A DNA stretch of 64,000 nt from Paenibacillus marchantiae. GTDB taxonomy: Bacteria; Bacillota; Bacilli; Paenibacillales; Paenibacillaceae. The position numbers and the translations under genes are program-made. The notes below the pieces were generated by a model, which did not search any database, was not told where the DNA came from, and saw nothing but the letters and a program-made list of their open reading frames with translations. The stretch is taken from the NCBI RefSeq assembly GCF_028771845.1, contig NZ_CP118270.1, positions 682,001-746,000 on the forward strand, in the 5' to 3' direction. Positions 8,127 to 17,744 of this stretch are shown here, one piece after another; position 1 is the first letter of the stretch, and each line of letters opens with the position of its first letter.

Positions 8127-9734
8127 TTATTGGGTATTGCGGTCATATCCCGCTTGTTTAATTTGAAGCCACTCTTGCAAGCCAAGACGATCCAGCTCTT
8201 TCAGATAAGCATCCCACTCCTGATCGATCTTTCCGTTCTGATACCATTCCGTGCGCATACGCAGCACATAGGCGAACAGATCGGTCTCAATCGTGGAGAG
8301 GCGGTCGAGTTCATCAATCGAGAAGAACACTTTTGGATAGACGTTTTCTGCTTTCATATGTGGAACCATAACTTTGTCAAGCAATTCCATACGCCATGCG
8401 GCATCATCCGGTTTGGTCGTGTATTTATCATAGTAACTGTCGAGAATGGCCAGTGGTCCTGATATACTCGTTTTCTGTCTGAGCTCAACAGGTGCAGAGC
8501 CTTCCAGCGGAAGATGCTTCAGCATGCCTTTGGCTTCATCGAATTCAAATATATTCTGCTGTGTCTCATCGCCGTAGGTTCCCCAGTTGTTCTGCACGGA
8601 TTGGAGCGGATCGTACAATTGGTCCACCCACTTCGCCGTGGATTCCAGATTTTTATTGCTACTCGTAATAACCATACGTCCGCGGTCGAGACCAATACCA
8701 TTCGTACGTGCAACATTAACCTCTCCATTGGGCCCGGCAACCGGAGGCAGAACATCATAGGTATCATTCATGCCTGTAATGTTGGCCTTATCCCAAGTGA
8801 AGTACATGCCATACTTGTTGTCTTTGCCCTTGGCCAGATACGTATTCCAATCCTGCTGATACGCTTCGATGTCCACGAGACCTTCCTGAACCAATTCGTG
8901 AATATATTTGACCGCTTCCTTGTAGCCTTCATCAGCTGCCGTGAATACCACTTTTCCATCGTTGGTTACAACCGTGTGATCCGAGTTCTCTCCAAGTCCA
9001 AATGCGGCAAAGAGAAATGTCAGATCTTCTCCGCCAGGCTTGTTAATGAAAGACAACGGGATTTCGTCCGCCTTACCATTACCGTTGGGATCCTGGGTTT
9101 TGAACGCAATCAGCACTTGTTTCAGCTCTTCGGTCGTCGTTGGCATCTTCAATCCAAGCTTGTTCAGCCACTCCACATTGATCCAGGGCAAGTCATCAAC
9201 CGCCTGTATGCGCTGCTTGCCACTTCCGAGCTCCTCAATCCAGGGAAAGGAATAAATATGTCCGTCTGGAGCTGTAATCATGCTTTTGTATTCGGGAGCT
9301 TCCTCCAGCACCTTTTGCAGATTCGGCATGTATTGCTCAATCAGGTCTTCCAGTGGAATGATGGCCCCGTCCTTCGCCAGTTTCAGGAGATCATAATCCC
9401 CATAACCTGCGTCAAAAATAGCATCCGGCAAATCACCGCTGGCTACCGCCAGGTTTCTTTTTTCCGCGAACACATCACTCGTATAGTTCTTCCAGTTGAT
9501 ATGCACATTGGTTTTCTCTTCGAGTCTCTTGTTAATCAGCTTCTCGTTCGGATCAGACGGAGCCAGGGGAGAGCTCTGTGTTATAAAATTCAATGTCACT
9601 TTGCCATCAGGTGACTGAGCTTCACTCGCTGCACCGCCTCCTCCCCCGCCACAAGCCGAGAGCAGGAGCATAGCTGACAACATGGAAATGGATGCCGTTG
9701 TAGCGGCTTTTCTGGACTTGTTCACTTTTTTCAT
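8127..9734 (-). CDS. Sugar ABC transporter substrate-binding lipoprotein, LplA type
   Basis: Large extracellular solute-binding lipoprotein (535 residues) of the LplA/oligosaccharide class common in Paenibacillus. The signal peptide ends in lipobox LLSAC and is followed by a glycine run. The mature part begins with KVTLNFITQSS. DPNGNGKADEIPLSF in the first half resembles the calcium-binding loop often seen in this class. It lies between its two permeases (upstream) and the GH32 enzyme (downstream) in one operon. Uptake of a fructan or sucrose-type oligosaccharide is therefore likely. No ATPase is encoded nearby; such systems usually share a common MsmK-type ATPase. Confidence 0.92.
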   Translation of the reverse strand: MKKVNKSRKAATTASISMLSAMLLLSACGGGGGGAASEAQSPDGKVTLNFITQSSPLAPSDPNEKLINKRLEEKTNVHINWKNYTSDVFAEKRNLAVASGDLPDAIFDAGYGDYDLLKLAKDGAIIPLEDLIEQYMPNLQKVLEEAPEYKSMITAPDGHIYSFPWIEELGSGKQRIQAVDDLPWINVEWLNKLGLKMPTTTEELKQVLIAFKTQDPNGNGKADEIPLSFINKPGGEDLTFLFAAFGLGENSDHTVVTNDGKVVFTAADEGYKEAVKYIHELVQEGLVDIEAYQQDWNTYLAKGKDNKYGMYFTWDKANITGMNDTYDVLPPVAGPNGEVNVARTNGIGLDRGRMVITSSNKNLESTAKWVDQLYDPLQSVQNNWGTYGDETQQNIFEFDEAKGMLKHLPLEGSAPVELRQKTSISGPLAILDSYYDKYTTKPDDAAWRMELLDKVMVPHMKAENVYPKVFFSIDELDRLSTIETDLFAYVLRMRTEWYQNGKIDQEWDAYLKELDRLGLQEWLQIKQAGYDRNTQ

Positions 9735-9790
9735 GATAATGACCTCCGTGGATTATGTTGGATCGAGCGCGATATATTTCAGGCTGTTCA

Positions 9791-10672
9791 CTATTTGAGC
9801 GAACCTACCATGACACCTTTTTCGAAATATTTCTGAAAGAACGGATACATGATGATGAGTGGCAGACTCGAAATGACAATGGCTGAATATTTGATCATTT
9901 CCGAGAGCCGTTTCAGTTCTGCCATCGCAAGCTGATCACTGATCATGCCCGGTGCAGCCTGATTCTGAATCAGAATGGAGCGCAGAACGAGCTGTAACGG
10001 ATGAAGGTTCGGGTTGTCCAGATAGATCATGGCGTCAAAATAGGAATTCCACTGCCCTACAAACGCGTACAACGCGAGGACAAAAATGATAGGTTTTGAT
10101 AACGGAATGACGATCTGGAAGAAAATCTTCATCTCGGAGGCGCCATCCACATTGGCGGCTTCTCTCAGTTCTCGCGGTACCCCTTTGAAGAAGGTTCTGG
10201 AGAGAATGATGTTCCATACGTTGACTGCGCCTGGGATGATAATGGCCCATACCGTGTCCAGCATGCCGAGATTACGAACAAGCAGATAGGTAGGGATCAA
10301 ACCGCCACCGAAGAACATCGTGATGATAAATATAATCATGAAAAACCCTCGCCCAGCCAGCCTATCATCAGATAAGGCATACCCTGCAAATATGGAGACG
10401 GTCACCGTCACGAGTGCAAAGGAAACCGAGTACAGCACCGCATTGGCAAATCCTCGAATCATGGCCGGATTGGATAGAATCATCTGATACCCGTCCAGAC
10501 TCCAGTCGGATACATTGAAGGACAATCCCCGATTCAGCAGCACAGTAGGGTCCATAAATGAGGCGATAACGATGTAAATCAAAGGAACGACCACAACCAG
10601 TACAGCACAGGTGAGAAAGATGGCGTTCAGTGCGAGGATCAGACGATCCATTCCCGTGTGTTTGACTACCAT
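9791..10672 (-). CDS. Sugar ABC transporter permease, LplC type
   Basis: Second permease (293 residues) of the oligosaccharide importer. Several membrane segments are visible (for example LALNAIFLTCAVLVVVVPLI at the N-terminus). The EAA loop REAANVDGASEMKIFFQIVIP is intact, and the protein ends in FEKGVMVGSLK, typical of LplC. The reading frame is open further upstream to 10711, but the ATG at 10672 has a strong AAAGGAG site and sits 16 bases past the preceding stop, so I start there. Confidence 0.92.
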   Translation of the reverse strand: MVVKHTGMDRLILALNAIFLTCAVLVVVVPLIYIVIASFMDPTVLLNRGLSFNVSDWSLDGYQMILSNPAMIRGFANAVLYSVSFALVTVTVSIFAGYALSDDRLAGRGFFMIIFIITMFFGGGLIPTYLLVRNLGMLDTVWAIIIPGAVNVWNIILSRTFFKGVPRELREAANVDGASEMKIFFQIVIPLSKPIIFVLALYAFVGQWNSYFDAMIYLDNPNLHPLQLVLRSILIQNQAAPGMISDQLAMAELKRLSEMIKYSAIVISSLPLIIMYPFFQKYFEKGVMVGSLK

Positions 10673-10688
10673 GGATAATACTCCTTTC

Positions 10689-11654
10689 CTAATAGAGGCC
10701 TTCGCCTTCATTCAATTTCTTCACAATCAGATTCACAGTCACCAGCAAAATGACATTGATGACCGAGTTGAACAATCCCACTGCCGCAGAATAAGCGTAA
10801 TCTCCGGACTGCAAGCCCACCTTGTAGACATACGTGGCAATGATCTCGGAGGAAGGCAGGTTCATGGACGTCTGCATCAGGTAGGCCTTCTCAAATCCAA
10901 TCGACATGATTCCGCCAGCGGCAAGAATAAATACGATAGCCATAATCGGACGAATCGTCGGAAGGTCGATGTGGCGAATACGCTGAAGTAGATTGGCTCC
11001 ATCCAGATTGGCTGCATTGTGAAGTTCCGGATCGACATTGGCCAAAGCAGCGACATAAATGATGGAAGCCCAGCCTGCTCCGGTCCAAATATCCGACAAA
11101 ATGTAGATCCAGCGGAAATATTCCGGCTCGGACATGAACATGATTGGATGACCGGTAATCCATGTCGCGAATTGGTTAACCGGTCCTGTCGGGGATAGGA
11201 AGATGAACAGCATACCCACAACGACAACAACCGATATGAAGTTGGGTGCATACAGAAACAATTGAATATTTTTTTTCACTCCAGCTTTACGTACCTGATT
11301 GAGCATAAGAGCAAGTAGAATGGGCACCGGAAAACTGAATATCAACCCCAAAAAGCTCAGTTTAAGCGTATTCATTAAAATGATATCGAAATTGGGTGAA
11401 GCTATAAATTTCTCGAAATGCTTCAGTCCTACCCACTCACTGCCCATGATGCCTTTGATTGGACTAAAATCCTTAAATGCGATAATGGCTCCGTACATCG
11501 GGATGTATTTGAAGATAAGGGTCAGGATCAGAGCTGGTGCGAGTAACAAATACAAAAAATAATTCTTTTTGAACTGCTGCATCCTGTGACCGGTTGATGT
11601 CCTCTCTTTCAACGCCCTTCCTGTACCCTTTTTGGTATCCACCGTGTTATCCAA
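10689..11654 (-). CDS. Sugar ABC transporter permease, LplB type
   Basis: First permease of the oligosaccharide importer, about 321 residues. It has the LplB hallmarks YLLLAPALILTLIFKYIPMY and GLKHFEKF, and the EAA-like loop HNAANLDGANLLQRIRHIDLP. The start is uncertain: the frame is open to a TTG at 11687 and has an ATG at 11672. The only good Shine-Dalgarno sequence, GGAGG, is spaced 7 bases before a TTG at 11654, which I prefer. It is the first gene of the fructan operon, reading away from the LacI regulator. Confidence 0.88.
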   Translation of the reverse strand: MDNTVDTKKGTGRALKERTSTGHRMQQFKKNYFLYLLLAPALILTLIFKYIPMYGAIIAFKDFSPIKGIMGSEWVGLKHFEKFIASPNFDIILMNTLKLSFLGLIFSFPVPILLALMLNQVRKAGVKKNIQLFLYAPNFISVVVVVGMLFIFLSPTGPVNQFATWITGHPIMFMSEPEYFRWIYILSDIWTGAGWASIIYVAALANVDPELHNAANLDGANLLQRIRHIDLPTIRPIMAIVFILAAGGIMSIGFEKAYLMQTSMNLPSSEIIATYVYKVGLQSGDYAYSAAVGLFNSVINVILLVTVNLIVKKLNEGEGLY

Positions 11655-11712
11655 CACATGACCTCCGTTCATTCCTGAAGTTGACAATTGTTTGTAGTAA
11701 GGGCTTTCAATA

Positions 11713-12000
11713 TTTACAATTGCTCATTTAATAATTTACAATTTAGCAGGTAATCTAGGCATTAGTCAATACATTTTGTAAAAAAATAATTGTGCATTTG
11801 ATAACATTTTGTGTGTTTTTTGAGTTATGAATGTGCATTAAATGGTATATATAACGTTTACTATTTAGCCTTCAACCTGTCATTTTCCTTATCAGAGGTA
11901 GGATATTTTGTACTAATTATCATTTGTAACGAAACTTCTGAATATAAATAATAGCGCATTATCTGAATTAAAAATGTAAACTAAATTGTGCATATGTAAA
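11713..12000. promoter_or_regulatory. AT-rich divergent control region with repeated NTTGTGCATTT-like motifs
   Basis: The spacer between the importer operon and the LacI gene (11688-12089) is far richer in A+T than the genes around it. It holds related motifs at 11719 (ATTGCTCATTTAATAA), 11789 (ATTGTGCATTTGATAA), 11830 (AATGTGCATTAAATGG), 11951 (ATAGCGCATTATCTGA) and 11985 (ATTGTGCATATGTAAA). A LacI-like dyad with central CG (TATAACGTTTACT) lies at about 11850-11862. These are candidate operators for the adjacent regulator or for catabolite control. No promoter could be assigned firmly. Confidence 0.45.
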
Positions 12001-12089
12001 ATTGAGATTGCTATTTGTTTCGATCTATTATACATTTGACTAAGATAATACTATGGACGACCATATGATCATTAGAGGTGAAGCACTAG

Positions 12090-13151
12090 ATGGCAAAAGA
12101 AAAGGTTACGATACAGGACATCGCGGATGCTTTGGGCATCTCCCGGAATACAGCTTCCAAAGCCTTGAATGATAGCGGAAACATCCCGGATGAGACACGT
12201 AATCGTGTAATTAAAAAAGCAATTGAACTTAAATATAAACAGTTTGCCTATATGGAAAATGAGCATGTTCTAACCAAAGCTCCAAGCAATATCGCCCTGT
12301 TAACGGAAAATCTGCCCAATACATCTCACTTTGGTTCAATGTTAATCAGCGGTCTGGAGAAAAGAATCAGCGCAGAGGGGTACAATCTCTCCATTCATAT
12401 TGTGCGTGAGGTTGATCAGGATTCACTTACACTTCCTAACAATTTTGATATTTCCAACGTAGATGGCATCATCTGCATTGAATTGTTCGATCTGAAATAT
12501 ACGCAGCTTATTACCGATCTGGGAATTCCCACAATCTTCATCGATTGCGCTTCTGACATATGTTTTCCGGAATTTCATGCAGATTTGCTGCTGATGGAGA
12601 ATGAGCACAGCACGTACCAGTTAACCAGAAAGTTAATTGAGAGCGGTTATAACCATATTGGATTTGCCGGGGATTACAATCATTGCAAAAGCTTTAATGA
12701 ACGTTGGGTAGGGTATCAGCGGGCCATGCTGGAAGCGGGCCTGCAGGTCGATCCATCCGAATGCATTGTGGATGATGACCGCCTGTTCTTCTCGAAGCCC
12801 GGCTGGTTGAACGAGCGAGTAGCGGAGATGAAGTCACTGCCTGATGCGTATGTGTGTGCCAACGACTTTATCGCAGTCGATCTCATCAGAGCTTTGAGAG
12901 CGAGGAGTGTTACAGTGCCGCAGGATATCGTCATATGCGGCTTTGATAACGCACCTGAATCACGGATTATTGAGCCTGCATTAACGACGGTTCATATCTA
13001 CAGCAACGAAATGGGCATCAAGGCTGCGGAGATGCTGTTATCCCGGATTGATCATCCGTCACAGCCTTATCAGGTCTCGCATATCGTGACCAAACCGATC
13101 ATACGGGAGTCCACTCCCACACTTATGAATGCCAATCCACAAACCGTTTAA
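12090..13151 (+). CDS. LacI-family transcriptional regulator
   Basis: DNA-binding regulator of 353 residues. The N-terminal helix-turn-helix reads TIQDIADALGISRNTASKAL, and the remainder is a periplasmic-binding-protein-like sensor domain ending in AAEMLLSRIDHPSQPYQVSH. GAGGTG lies 9 bases before the ATG. It diverges from the GH32/fructokinase importer operon, so it most likely represses that operon until a fructose-containing sugar is present. The effector is not known from sequence. Confidence 0.9.
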   Translation: MAKEKVTIQDIADALGISRNTASKALNDSGNIPDETRNRVIKKAIELKYKQFAYMENEHVLTKAPSNIALLTENLPNTSHFGSMLISGLEKRISAEGYNLSIHIVREVDQDSLTLPNNFDISNVDGIICIELFDLKYTQLITDLGIPTIFIDCASDICFPEFHADLLLMENEHSTYQLTRKLIESGYNHIGFAGDYNHCKSFNERWVGYQRAMLEAGLQVDPSECIVDDDRLFFSKPGWLNERVAEMKSLPDAYVCANDFIAVDLIRALRARSVTVPQDIVICGFDNAPESRIIEPALTTVHIYSNEMGIKAAEMLLSRIDHPSQPYQVSHIVTKPIIRESTPTLMNANPQTV

Positions 13152-13182
13152 CTTATCTCATGAATCTCTAAAAAAATAAATA

Positions 13183-13230
13183 GCCGTATCTTTCACGCAG
13201 AGTAGATCGTGAAGGATACGGCTTTTTTTA
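13183..13230 (+). terminator. Rho-independent terminator after the LacI gene
   Basis: GCCGTATCTTTCACG pairs with CGTGAAGGATACGGC across a short loop and is followed by a run of seven T. Confidence 0.9.
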
Positions 13231-13317
13231 AAGGGACTTCTATATGCCCTTTGTATGATGCATTCACAATATGATGCGAACAGGACGCAGCCTTTAACCA
13301 ACATTCGTAGCTCCGTG

Positions 13318-15255
13318 CTACACGGATGCCTTGGATGCTCCTTTGGCCGAACGTACCTCTGTGCGAATCAAATTAAAGATCATAAAGACCAGAACAACGA
13401 GTTGTGGAATAAAGGTCTCCCATGTCGGATACATGCCAAGCCAGCCAATCGTTGGCAGACTCGGCACAACATGAGCCCCCAGCGCTGCTGAGACTTGAAG
13501 GGAGTGAATACTCTCTCCAAGGAAACGAAATACCAGATAATAAATCAGCAGCGTAGCGGTCAGGAAAAACCATCGTACAGGCAGACGTACACTGAACTGA
13601 ATAATGGCCACAGCCAATACAATCAGGATGAGCAATGCTGCCCCCATACCGATCAACATCTGCGAGGTATCAATTGCAGGCGCCATGCCAATATAAAAGA
13701 TCGCAGTCTCCGCACCTTCTCGCAAGATGGCGAGTCCCGCCACAGCAAAGAGTGACCACAGACTCCCCCTTGCCAGTGCACCACCTACCTGTCGCTGTAC
13801 ATAACTATTCCAGGAGCGGGTATTCGATTTGCTATGCATCCAATGTCCAACCGTCAACATTAGTACAACGGCTGCAAGCCCCGTATACCCCTCAATCATC
13901 TCCCGTGTGCTACCCGATGATGCCACAGCAAGGGTCAGCGACAGTACAACGGCCAGCGCCGCACTAAGCAGCAGACCACTACCGGCACCAGCCCAGATCC
14001 AGCGCCGGGCCGCAGTCTCGCCACTTTTCTTGGCATAAGCGAGCAATGCAGCCAGTACCAGAATGGCTTCCAATCCTTCGCGAAGCAGGATCAATGCTGC
14101 ATCCCATGCCGTGTATGAGGTAGTAGCCGTTAACGGCTCCAGCCGATTGATCATGCGGGTTACAACCTCGGTTGCCTTCGCCGTATTGGGCGGATTGGAG
14201 ACGACATATCCGGATGCTTCCGCCATTTCATTCTCAATGGCCGTATATGAAGCGGGAGATGATATTTGTACCTGACCTTCAACCAAAGGCCAGGCCACGA
14301 TAAACTGCTCCAATCCCGTTGCAGCAGAAGTGGTATCCCCGGCTTGGATCTGCTGCTCTATTTGCTCCAGTAATTTCAGCAGGTCGGACAATGAAGAAAC
14401 ACCAGAGGATGCTGACGTATCCTCAACTTCCCCTTCCTTGAGTGTCCCTGCACTGTAGTCCGTGAGCAACGTGACTAGTTCCTGCATACGCTCTGTTGCC
14501 TGTTCTTCCTTGCGGGGCTCGGCCTGCATTGAAATACGAACCAGGCTGATGTCTTTTTCCAACTGGCTGTATACGCCAAAATGATCCTGACGGATCGGAG
14601 CTTCGGTGCCTTTCCAGGCCGTAACAATCCGTTTATAGGCAAGCTCTGCCTGGGTCCAATCGCCCTGTTCCATTGCACTCAAACTTTTACGTGCGTCTGG
14701 CAGCAGCCTTCCGGCCGCTTTACGGCCTGCGTCGCTGCTCTCTTCCGCACCCTGAAACGCCTCAATGTACTGATTGGTCGCACGGGCAAGATCCGCCAAT
14801 GCTTTCTTGGCAGCATCAGAATCATTGCCCGACAGTGCCTGTTCCGCTTTAGACAAAGCTTCAACTACAACGCTGGCGGTCGTCGCAACCTGATCTGCGT
14901 TCTGCTCCGGCACCAACGTGCTGGCAGCATCCCACAGTTGCCGGAATTCGGCGACGTCCTCCGTGGCTTCTGCCAGCTTGCCCTGTCCCGCTTCAACCAA
15001 GGCGCTGCCCACAGGCGGCAATAGACTATCCAGTTGTTTTTGCACGGACTGCTCATTGTTTTGGAGCCCCTCAGCAGAAGCGTGTGGCATGCCCGGTAAA
15101 CGAATTACACTGGACCCCACCATCAGAAACACCAGCAGCATCAGCAAGGAGCGCATCAACCTTCCTTTGTGCAGCAGCCGCTTCTGCGCCTTCCGATCTG
15201 CGATCCTGCTCATCTTTGTCATCCTCCCCATTCCTCTGAAACCGATCAGTGCCAT
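13318..15255 (-). CDS. efeU: EfeU/FTR1-family iron permease with long extracellular N-terminal region
   Basis: Membrane iron permease (645 residues). The two FTR1 iron-binding motifs are present: REGLE at about 391-395 and REGAE at about 512-516, each in a hydrophobic segment. Before them lies a hydrophobic signal/anchor and some 340 residues of helical, charged sequence predicted to be outside the membrane. This makes the protein much longer than proteobacterial EfeU. The ATG at 15255 is 11 bases past the EfeB stop with AGAAGG before it; ATGs at 15222 and 15213 also have good ribosome-binding sites. It is the last gene of the efeO-efeB-efeU operon, which takes up ferrous iron. Confidence 0.9.
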   Translation of the reverse strand: MALIGFRGMGRMTKMSRIADRKAQKRLLHKGRLMRSLLMLLVFLMVGSSVIRLPGMPHASAEGLQNNEQSVQKQLDSLLPPVGSALVEAGQGKLAEATEDVAEFRQLWDAASTLVPEQNADQVATTASVVVEALSKAEQALSGNDSDAAKKALADLARATNQYIEAFQGAEESSDAGRKAAGRLLPDARKSLSAMEQGDWTQAELAYKRIVTAWKGTEAPIRQDHFGVYSQLEKDISLVRISMQAEPRKEEQATERMQELVTLLTDYSAGTLKEGEVEDTSASSGVSSLSDLLKLLEQIEQQIQAGDTTSAATGLEQFIVAWPLVEGQVQISSPASYTAIENEMAEASGYVVSNPPNTAKATEVVTRMINRLEPLTATTSYTAWDAALILLREGLEAILVLAALLAYAKKSGETAARRWIWAGAGSGLLLSAALAVVLSLTLAVASSGSTREMIEGYTGLAAVVLMLTVGHWMHSKSNTRSWNSYVQRQVGGALARGSLWSLFAVAGLAILREGAETAIFYIGMAPAIDTSQMLIGMGAALLILIVLAVAIIQFSVRLPVRWFFLTATLLIYYLVFRFLGESIHSLQVSAALGAHVVPSLPTIGWLGMYPTWETFIPQLVVLVFMIFNLIRTEVRSAKGASKASV

Positions 15256-15266
15256 CTAACCTTCTA

Positions 15267-16541
15267 CTAAATCAAGGTGTCCCCAATATATCCGCCATTC
15301 GTAATCCCCGGGAAACAGGCAAATACAGCACTGCCTGTGTGCACGGTATATTCGTTCAGCTTGTCGTTCTTTGCCAGTCGTTTCTGAATCGGAATAAACT
15401 GCTTCTCCAGGTCCCGTTGATAACTAATGAACAGCAAACCTGCATCCAGCTGTCCGGTCTTGGCATCGAGCCCACTCGAATACGAGTAGGAGCGGCGTAA
15501 AATTTGCTGACTGCCATCACCCTTCGCGAGACGCAGATGTGACGTTGCCGGAATGACAGGCTGTCCATCGGCAGACTTGGCCTTCAGATCTACCGGATCG
15601 AACTCGCCGCGGCTGCCGAGCGGCGCTCCGCTATCCCGGTGGCGGCCAAATGTCGCCTCCTGGTCTTTCAGTGTGGAGCGGTCCCACACCTCCACACGCA
15701 TACGAACCCGGCGGACGGCCATATAGCTGCCGCCAGCCATCCATCCCGGACCGTCAGCAGGCTGCGCCCAGACGGTCTGGTCCATCAGCACGGCATCCGT
15801 TGTATCCGGATTGCCGGTGCCATCCTTGAAGCCGAGCAAGTTGCGCGGTGTTCCACCCGCAGGGTCAGCTCGGCCCGTGCGCTGGAATCCTTCCTGCGTC
15901 CAGCGCAATACCGCATGCCCGCGTGCGATGCGCGCGAGATTGCGGATGGCATGGAAGGCGACCTGCATATCGTCTGCGCAGACTTGCACGCACAGGTCGC
16001 CACCACACCACTGCGGGTCCAGCGCATCTCCGGCGAATGCCGGCAGATCGCGCAGGCCCTTGGGCTTCCGGCCCTGCAGCCCGAAGCGCCCGTCAAACAA
16101 AGAGGGCCCCACACCAAACGTCAACGTGGTTCGTGACGGTGTCAGGCCTGCCGCTTCGCCCGTATCGGTAGGGGGCGTATTCAGCGTTGTATTATGTTCG
16201 CCAATCATTTCTCCGGCGGCCATGGCAGCGGCGGCAGCCGTCCAGTTCTTGAACAGACGGCGGAGATCATCCGCACTTCCCGCCGTCACATCAAAGGCAG
16301 CGAAGCAGATGAAATCCTGAGCCGGGGTGGTGATGCCCGCCTGATGCTTGCCATAGAAGGGCAGGCCCTTGTCTGGCGCGGCCTCTTTCACTACCGCCGA
16401 ACTGCTTTTGCGGCCCAGCGCCATCAGTCCGCTGGCACCGCCTCCGCCCAAGAGCAGACCCAATCCGGCCACGCCGGTCAGCTTCAGCATTTCACGCCGT
16501 GACAACGGCTTTTTCAGCGAATCCTTTTTCTGCTCAGTCAT
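15267..16541 (-). CDS. efeB: EfeB, Dyp-type heme peroxidase, Tat-exported
   Basis: Heme-dependent peroxidase/deferrochelatase (424 residues) exported in folded form. The N-terminus carries a twin-arginine motif SRREMLKLTG followed by a hydrophobic glycine-rich stretch. The Dyp motif GFKDGTGNPD is present, and a later SHLRLAKG may contain the heme ligand region. I use the ATG at 16541, which has GGGAG 9 bases before it; the open frame continues to 16595 without a better start. It begins 4 bases after the efeO stop and precedes efeU, so the three are co-transcribed. Confidence 0.92.
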   Translation of the reverse strand: MTEQKKDSLKKPLSRREMLKLTGVAGLGLLLGGGGASGLMALGRKSSSAVVKEAAPDKGLPFYGKHQAGITTPAQDFICFAAFDVTAGSADDLRRLFKNWTAAAAAMAAGEMIGEHNTTLNTPPTDTGEAAGLTPSRTTLTFGVGPSLFDGRFGLQGRKPKGLRDLPAFAGDALDPQWCGGDLCVQVCADDMQVAFHAIRNLARIARGHAVLRWTQEGFQRTGRADPAGGTPRNLLGFKDGTGNPDTTDAVLMDQTVWAQPADGPGWMAGGSYMAVRRVRMRVEVWDRSTLKDQEATFGRHRDSGAPLGSRGEFDPVDLKAKSADGQPVIPATSHLRLAKGDGSQQILRRSYSYSSGLDAKTGQLDAGLLFISYQRDLEKQFIPIQKRLAKNDKLNEYTVHTGSAVFACFPGITNGGYIGDTLI

Positions 16542-16545
16542 TGTT

Positions 16546-17445
16546 CTACACTCCCAGTACTTGTCCCATGTTCGACAGTGGCTCAGCCAATGCATCCAGG
16601 TTCTGACTCAGCTTCTTCACGTCTTCATCCTTCAGCTTCTCATAGGAAACGTACCCGTCTCCATCCTTGAATGGAGCAAGCTCTTTCTCCAGCGCATCGA
16701 ATCGGTCCGCAATTTGCTGATTCAGATCCTTGTCTTTGGCAGCCAGATCATCCTTGAGCAGGTTATAAATCTCGTGTGCTCCCTCTACATTCGCTGCAAA
16801 ATCATACAAATCCGTATGGGAATAACGTTCTTCTTCACCGGTTACCTTGCTGGAGGAAACCTCATTCAGAAGTTCTACCGCACCCGTTACCATCAGACTC
16901 GCATCGATATCCATCGTCTCGACTTTAGCACGCAGGAGCTTCGCATCACTTAACAATGTATCCGCAAAGTCAGTCATGCCTTCGGTCGTCTTGTCTTCCC
17001 AAAGTGATTTCTCAATCCGGTGGAATCCGCGCCAGTCGGCAGCCTCCACATCTCCGTCACGTGCATCGATATTCGGGTCAAGATCGCCAAGTGCTTCGGC
17101 TACCGGTTCAATGCGTTCATAATACATACGAGCTGGTGCATATAATGATTTGGCAGTCTCCAGATCACCAGCTTTCACGGCATCCGTGAACTTCTCCGTT
17201 TGCTTCACGAATTCATCGATCTGCTCAATTGCAAACGCGCGATAGCCATCCACTGCGGTTGTATAATCGCTCCCGGTCGCTTCCTGATCTGCTGCATCCG
17301 TGGTTTCTGTGGAAGTTTGGTTTTCGCTTTGAGCAACAGGCGTTTCTGCCTGCTTGTCCGAAGCCGCTTCATTATTGCCGCAAGCGGCGAGTAAAACCGA
17401 AGTTGCCAGCACAACAGCCGGCAATGTCAATATTTTTTTCAACAC
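16546..17445 (-). CDS. efeO: EfeO, imelysin-type iron-binding lipoprotein
   Basis: Extracellular iron-donor lipoprotein (299 residues). The lipobox is LLAAC. After a Thr/Glu/Ala-rich linker comes the M75/imelysin-like helical domain, with the metal-site segment FHRIEKSLWE. It lacks the N-terminal cupredoxin domain found in E. coli EfeO, as is usual in Gram-positives. Translation starts at GTG 17445 or the next codon, TTG 17442, after GGGAG. It is the first gene of efeOBU and has a consensus Fur site about 90 bases upstream. Confidence 0.92.
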   Translation of the reverse strand: MLKKILTLPAVVLATSVLLAACGNNEAASDKQAETPVAQSENQTSTETTDAADQEATGSDYTTAVDGYRAFAIEQIDEFVKQTEKFTDAVKAGDLETAKSLYAPARMYYERIEPVAEALGDLDPNIDARDGDVEAADWRGFHRIEKSLWEDKTTEGMTDFADTLLSDAKLLRAKVETMDIDASLMVTGAVELLNEVSSSKVTGEEERYSHTDLYDFAANVEGAHEIYNLLKDDLAAKDKDLNQQIADRFDALEKELAPFKDGDGYVSYEKLKDEDVKKLSQNLDALAEPLSNMGQVLGV

Positions 17446-17534
17446 GATACACTCCCTATGGTTAGACTGATTTGTCTATACTCGTGCGATTAATATGTCG
17501 ATGAGTACAAACCCTTGGATTAACGTTCATTTAA

Positions 17535-17549
17535 TGATAATGATTATCA
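17535..17549. promoter_or_regulatory. Fur box upstream of efeO
   Basis: TGATAATGATTATCA matches the Bacillus 7-1-7 Fur box exactly (TGATAAT, one base, ATTATCA). It lies 90 bases before efeO, so iron-replete repression of efeOBU is expected. The rest of the 17446-17744 spacer holds no gene. Confidence 0.92.
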
Positions 17550-17744
17550 ATTTCGGTAATGACATCATAATTCCGGCGCATACTTATGTCAATATGAAAA
17601 TAAGGGGACCGGTTTAATCATATACTCAGGTGGAAAATACCGGGTATTAATTCCCTTGAAAACATAGACAAACTTCGTCATCAGCCGTTAAAATGAGACA
17701 AAATGTCTAGATTACTTTAATTTATCAAATTGGAGGCTCATGCC

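Noticed and set aside
7024..9614. Long plus-strand frames (7024-8016 and 8514-9614)
   Set aside because: Antisense to GH32 and the sugar-binding protein, both of which have clear family motifs.
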